This document shows positions 60,515 through 64,000 of a stretch of DNA of 64,000 bases, piece by piece. Under the pieces are notes generated by a model. The model did not search any database. It was not told the DNA's origin and saw only the letters and a program-made list of their open reading frames with translations. Every line of letters starts with the position of its first letter. The first letter of the stretch is position 1. Made by a program: the position numbers and the translations under genes. The DNA is from Sporocytophaga myxococcoides (GTDB lineage: Bacteria > Bacteroidota > Bacteroidia > Cytophagales > Cytophagaceae). The stretch covers positions 652,384-716,383 of the forward strand of contig NZ_BBLT01000002.1 in assembly GCF_000775915.1 (NCBI RefSeq), read 5' to 3'.

Positions 60515-61072
60515 TTAACAGTTTTTAATCACTTTACAAGGAACTCCTCCTGCAAATACATTAGCAGGAATACTTTTAGTTACCACACTGCCTGCCCCGA
60601 TGGTTGTATTATCACCAATGGTGACTCCCTGACAAATAATTGCTCCACCGCCTATCCATACGTTGTTACCAATGGTTATCGGCGCTGCAAGTTCCGGGCC
60701 TTTTATTCGCTCTGAAGCCAATAATGGATGGTAGGCAGCATAAATCTGTACATTAGGTCCCATCATTACATTATCACCAATAGTTATTTTGGCACAATCA
60801 AGAATTATGCAATTGAAATTCATGTATAGATTTTCACCGGCATAAATGTTACTTCCATAGTCACAATAGAAAGGCATTTGAATATCAATCTGTTTTCCGG
60901 TACCTCCGAACAACTCCTTAATTGCAGTTGTTCTTTCTTCTATGTTTTCCCAGGGAATAGCATTGTATCTTGTCAGTATTCTGCGAGCTCTGTATCTCAT
61001 CTCTGTTAGTTCCTGGTCCGCTGCATTATAGAGCTCACCATCAAGCATTTTCTGTAATTCTGATTTGGCCAT
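60515..61072 (-). CDS. Hexapeptide-repeat sugar O-acetyltransferase (Maa-like)
   Basis: A 185-residue left-handed beta-helix acyltransferase of the maltose/galactoside O-acetyltransferase type. The N-terminal cap (KSELQKMLDGELYNAADQEL then MRYRARRILTRYN) is the Mac domain. Hexapeptide repeats (ITIGDNVMMGPNVQIYAAYH and ITIGNNVWIGGGAIICQGVT) hold the conserved catalytic His in YAAYHPLL. The C-terminus, IPANVFAGGVPCKVIK, is typical. Length and motifs match the family closely. It transfers acetyl from acetyl-CoA to sugars or related acceptors. It is 73 bases after the CLC channel gene on the same strand. Confidence 0.93.
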   Translation of the reverse strand: MAKSELQKMLDGELYNAADQELTEMRYRARRILTRYNAIPWENIEERTTAIKELFGGTGKQIDIQMPFYCDYGSNIYAGENLYMNFNCIILDCAKITIGDNVMMGPNVQIYAAYHPLLASERIKGPELAAPITIGNNVWIGGGAIICQGVTIGDNTTIGAGSVVTKSIPANVFAGGVPCKVIKNC

Positions 61073-61145
61073 TGTATGAGTGGAAATTTATTTTAAAATA
61101 TTAAACCTGATAAAGGTGATATAGTTAGTTATACTTTTTAATAAA

Positions 61146-62402
61146 TTAATGCTCCTTGTTTTCGGTTATTTTGTCTGTTGCTGAGGGCTTTGAAGTTCCG
61201 GTAATCTGAGAACTGTATATTCCGAAATGACCTGAAAAGAGATAGGAAGTTACACAGGCAATGGCAGCAAATATTCCGATTTCAGCTCCGAATAATTCTA
61301 TGGCCATAAATATGGTAGCAAGAGGTGTGTTGGCTGCTCCGGCAAATACTGCTGCAAATCCCATCCCTGCAAGTAAGGATACAGGAAGAGGTATGACTAG
61401 AGCGAGGGCGTTACCAAGAGTTGCTCCTATAAAGAACAGAGGCGTTACTTCTCCTCCTTTAAATGCAGCTCCCAATGTTAGGGATGTAAATAATATTTTC
61501 AATACAAAAGCGTAAACAGGAAGTTGCTGGTGAAATGATGATTCAATTACAGGAATGCCCAGTCCAATGTAATCTGTAGTTCCCAACATCCAGACTCCCA
61601 ATGCAACAACACAGCCCCCGATTGTTGGCCGCAATGGAGGATATTTAATTTTACTTTTGTAAAAGTTGCTTATGATATGTGTAAAATGAGCAAAGAATTT
61701 ACCTGTAAGTCCAAATGCTATACCAGCCAGTATACAATACAGAACTACCATTCCGTCAATTTCCGGGAACGACATAACTGCATAATGAGTATGTTGAATA
61801 TTCCAGAGATCACATACATAATCACCGGCAATAGCAGCCATAAAAGAAGGAAAAATTGCTTTATAACTAAGTTTTCCAATAAAATATACTTCAAGTCCGA
61901 AGACCGCTCCCGCAAGGGGAGTACCAAATACGGAAGCAAACCCTGCACTGATACCGCAGATGAGAATCAGGATTCTGTCTTCATTATTAAATTTAAAAAC
62001 ATGATTCAGCTGATCTCCGATGGAGCCACCCATCTGCACAGCAGTTCCTTCGCGTCCTGCAGATCCGCCAAAAAGATGTGTTGCCACAGTTCCGAGGAGT
62101 ATAAGAGGAGCCATTTTAAAATGAATGACTTTAGTAGGATTATGAATTTCATCAATAAGGAGATTACTACCTTTTTCTACCTCTTTTCCAAGGTAATGAT
62201 ACATAAGGCCAATCAATAAACCTCCAAATGGAAGCAATGCAATGATCCATAAGTGGTTTTCTCTCCAAATCGTTGCCGCATCAAGGCTTAGTAAGAATAG
62301 TGCGGAAGCGCTTCCTGAAAATATTCCGATAACTGAAGCAATCAGAATCCATTTAAGAGTATAATTGGTTACTGCAAATAATTCTTTGGTACTGAAATTC
62401 AT
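61146..62402 (-). CDS. CLC-family chloride channel/transporter
   Basis: A 418-residue polytopic membrane protein of the voltage-gated chloride channel family. The selectivity region appears as FGGSAGREGTAVQMGGSIGD, corresponding to the GxEGP motif with the gating Glu kept and Pro replaced by Thr. A matching later region reads FKGGEVTPLFFIGATLGNAL. GSASALFLLSLDAATIW occurs at the N-terminus. It belongs to the short bacterial branch without CBS domains. Whether it acts as a channel or H+/anion antiporter is not decidable from sequence. Confidence 0.92.
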   Translation of the reverse strand: MNFSTKELFAVTNYTLKWILIASVIGIFSGSASALFLLSLDAATIWRENHLWIIALLPFGGLLIGLMYHYLGKEVEKGSNLLIDEIHNPTKVIHFKMAPLILLGTVATHLFGGSAGREGTAVQMGGSIGDQLNHVFKFNNEDRILILICGISAGFASVFGTPLAGAVFGLEVYFIGKLSYKAIFPSFMAAIAGDYVCDLWNIQHTHYAVMSFPEIDGMVVLYCILAGIAFGLTGKFFAHFTHIISNFYKSKIKYPPLRPTIGGCVVALGVWMLGTTDYIGLGIPVIESSFHQQLPVYAFVLKILFTSLTLGAAFKGGEVTPLFFIGATLGNALALVIPLPVSLLAGMGFAAVFAGAANTPLATIFMAIELFGAEIGIFAAIACVTSYLFSGHFGIYSSQITGTSKPSATDKITENKEH

Positions 62403-62631
62403 TTAAATGGTTTTCAAATCTGAATAAAGGCATTTTTTCAGATTTGTAAAAAGGAAAAGCTATATATTCTAAACTTCCGTTGCTAGATAGGTTTATGAAA
62501 TTTGTTATTTCTTTGATTAATAGGTTGTTCGTAGGAGGATTGGTGGAATTGTTATTGTTGAATTTCCTTTAACTACAATAGGGTTTTTACTTAGAAGTTA
62601 AATTGATTATTTTGAAAAGAAATTGCAATAC

Positions 62632-63306
62632 ATGGATTATAACTGGCAGCCCTTACTGCTTTCATTAAAGTTATCCCTCATTACAACACTCTTACTATTT
62701 GTAATAGGTGTTCCTATTGCCTATTTCCTTTCCAAAAGCAAGAGTAACCTGAAACCCCTTTGGGAAAGTCTGATCAGTCTACCTCTTGTTTTACCGCCAT
62801 CTGTATTAGGTTTTTATCTGTTGCTTGCGTTCAGCCCCAATTCTTTTTTAGGAAAATTCCTGAAAGAACATTTTGATCTGAGTCTGGTGTTTTCGTTTGA
62901 AGGACTGGTAATTGCATCTGTAATTTATAGTCTGCCCTTTATGGTTCATCCTGTCCAATCTGGATTTCAGAGTCTGCCGGATTCATTGAAAGAAGCGGCT
63001 TATACTCTGGGGATTTCACCATTCAATACTTTCATAAGGGTATTGCTTCCAAACATCAGGCCATCTTTGCTTTCAGGCATCGTATTAAGTTTTGCACATA
63101 CCATTGGAGAGTTTGGAGTCGTGTTAATGATAGGAGGAAGCATTCCGGGCGTGACAAGAGTTGCATCCATTGCTATTTATGAAGAAGTAGACAGTATGCA
63201 ATATGATGCTGCCGATTTCTATGCCAAGGTATTAATTCTGGCTTCTTTTATTATACTCTTTTTATTATTCCTGGTCAATAAAAAATATAAGGGAAAAATC
63301 ATTTGA
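62632..63306 (+). CDS. modB: Molybdate ABC transporter permease ModB
   Basis: A 224-residue inner-membrane permease with five or six helices. The classic molybdate permease opening is visible (LLLSLKLSLITTLLLFVIGV, PIAYFLSKSK), then SLPLVLPPSVLGFYLLLAF and the ABC-coupling EAA loop LKEAAYTLGISPFNTFIRVL. GEFGVVLMIGGSIPGVTRVA follows, all typical of ModB. ATG 62632 is chosen over a TTG three codons upstream. The stop overlaps the modC ATG by one base (TGATG). No modA gene is visible in the window; it could lie beyond the right edge. Confidence 0.95.
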   Translation: MDYNWQPLLLSLKLSLITTLLLFVIGVPIAYFLSKSKSNLKPLWESLISLPLVLPPSVLGFYLLLAFSPNSFLGKFLKEHFDLSLVFSFEGLVIASVIYSLPFMVHPVQSGFQSLPDSLKEAAYTLGISPFNTFIRVLLPNIRPSLLSGIVLSFAHTIGEFGVVLMIGGSIPGVTRVASIAIYEEVDSMQYDAADFYAKVLILASFIILFLLFLVNKKYKGKII

Positions 63307-64000
63307 TGTACAAGATACAAGTTGTTAAAGAGCTACATTCTTCTGAAGGCAAGATGGTCCTGGATGTTGATATTTCAGTGAAACAAGGATCTTTTACTTC
63401 TATAGTTGGTAAATCAGGTGCTGGTAAAACTACCATTCTGAGAATGCTTGCAGGACTTGTAAAACCTGATAAAGGATCTATTCATTCTGGTGAGGAGATC
63501 TGGTTTGATAGCAATACTCGTAAAAACAAGATACCGCAGGATAGGTCTATTGGCTTTGTCTTTCAGGATTTCGCATTATTTCCGAACATGTCTGTTCTTG
63601 AAAACCTTAAATGTGTGCAAAGTGAAAAGGATGAAAGGCAGATTCAGGAACTACTTTCATTAACAGGTCTGACAGGTCTTGCTGCATGCAGGCCTGAGGC
63701 GCTTTCTGGTGGGCAGAAGCAACGATTGGCTATTGCCAGAGCTTTGGTACGAAAACCTAAATTATTGATTCTTGATGAACCATTTTCAGCAATAGACCAA
63801 GATACAAGATTAAGACTTCAGCAGGAAATTCTTAGAATCCATAAATTATATAATCTCACAACTATTCTTGTCAGTCACGAGCTTGCAGATGTCCTTAGAT
63901 TAAGTGATCATGTTATTGAAATAGGAAATGGTAAGATTTTGAGACAAGGTCGTACTGACTTGTTTTTTTTTAATGAAGGTAAAACAGATCAGTTTAGAAT
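63306..64000 (+). CDS. modC: Molybdate ABC transporter ATP-binding protein ModC (partial)
   Basis: The first 231 codons of an ABC ATPase, cut by the window end. Walker A is VGKSGAGKTTILRML, the Q-loop region is GFVFQDFALFPNMSVLENL, the signature is ALSGGQKQRLAIARAL, Walker B is LLILDEPFSAID, and the switch His is in ILVSHELADVLRL. The start ATG overlaps the modB stop by one base. The C-terminal molybdate-binding (TOBE/Mop) domain, expected in ModC, would lie past the edge, so its presence is not known. Confidence 0.92.
   Translation, partial: MYKIQVVKELHSSEGKMVLDVDISVKQGSFTSIVGKSGAGKTTILRMLAGLVKPDKGSIHSGEEIWFDSNTRKNKIPQDRSIGFVFQDFALFPNMSVLENLKCVQSEKDERQIQELLSLTGLTGLAACRPEALSGGQKQRLAIARALVRKPKLLILDEPFSAIDQDTRLRLQQEILRIHKLYNLTTILVSHELADVLRLSDHVIEIGNGKILRQGRTDLFFFNEGKTDQFR

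Noticed and set aside
61677..62219. 180-codon plus-strand ORF opposite the CLC gene
   Set aside because: It is the antisense shadow of a well-supported channel gene, with Cys/Ser/Lys-rich composition unlike a real protein.

Overview
The window is a low-GC chromosomal segment of a gliding-type Bacteroidota bacterium, most like a member of the Cytophagales. Several secreted proteins end in type IX secretion (T9SS) sorting domains, two large TonB-dependent receptors carry carboxypeptidase-regulatory-like N-terminal domains, two promoters match the Bacteroidota consensus (TTTG ... TAnnTTTG), and most starts lack a Shine-Dalgarno sequence. I cannot name the genus from sequence alone. I see no CRISPR array, no rRNA gene, no ordinary tRNA gene and no prophage. 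One decayed IS3-type transposase lies near 50.0-50.5 kb.

Layout. 0.3-8 kb: a bestrophin-type channel, a secreted FAD-linked oxidase, small conserved proteins, a metallophosphoesterase, a T9SS FG-GAP-like protein and an MDR oxidoreductase. 8.6-13.1 kb: a giant T9SS protein with NHL repeats followed by 13 Ig-like repeats. 13.4-20.5 kb: small DinB, SRPBCC and ABM-type proteins, a T9SS protein gene interrupted by two in-frame stops, and an EF-hand membrane protein. 21-26.7 kb: an RND efflux operon (adaptor, pump, outer-membrane factor). 27.2-33.8 kb: two divergent TonB receptors, the second coupled to a PepSY membrane protein. 33.8-34.9 kb: a zinc-type dehydrogenase.

35.1-44.8 kb is the most interesting region, an RNA-maintenance island. 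It encodes a Ro60 orthologue (TROVE plus vWA, Rsr), then about 1.1 kb of non-coding DNA, two MNT-type nucleotidyltransferases, Hen1, Pnkp, a frameshifted DEDDh exonuclease and a small conserved protein. The non-coding block encodes at least four Y-RNA-like RNAs. They share an internal-loop signature (5' UGCCGUA, 3' yGAAUUrUUGC) between two helices whose sequences differ but whose pairing is kept. One of them carries a circularly permuted tRNA mimic (T arm, acceptor, loop, acceptor, D arm) in which the Ro-type helix takes the place of the anticodon arm. Upstream of them is a separate tRNA-like element in normal order. Ro60 with Y RNAs is an RNA quality-control particle, and Pnkp/Hen1 repairs cleaved RNA and methylates the 3' end, so the island probably senses, tethers and repairs damaged RNA.

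45-50 kb: Dabb-like, lipoprotein, orphan acidic and T9SS proteins. 50.5-53 kb: a MORN-repeat lipoprotein, a GNAT enzyme and an outer-membrane barrel. 60.1 back to 53.2 kb is a tight eight-gene minus-strand operon: an AdoMet-decarboxylase-like protein whose catalytic Cys position is Ser, two DUF4178-type proteins, an unannotated 46-aa membrane peptide, DUF350, a membrane-anchored spermidine-synthase-like protein, a Tat-type FAD amine oxidase and a polytopic membrane protein. I read it as a polyamine-derived small-molecule or envelope-modification system of unknown product. 60.5-64 kb: a hexapeptide acetyltransferase, a CLC channel, and modB with the start of modC, cut by the window end.
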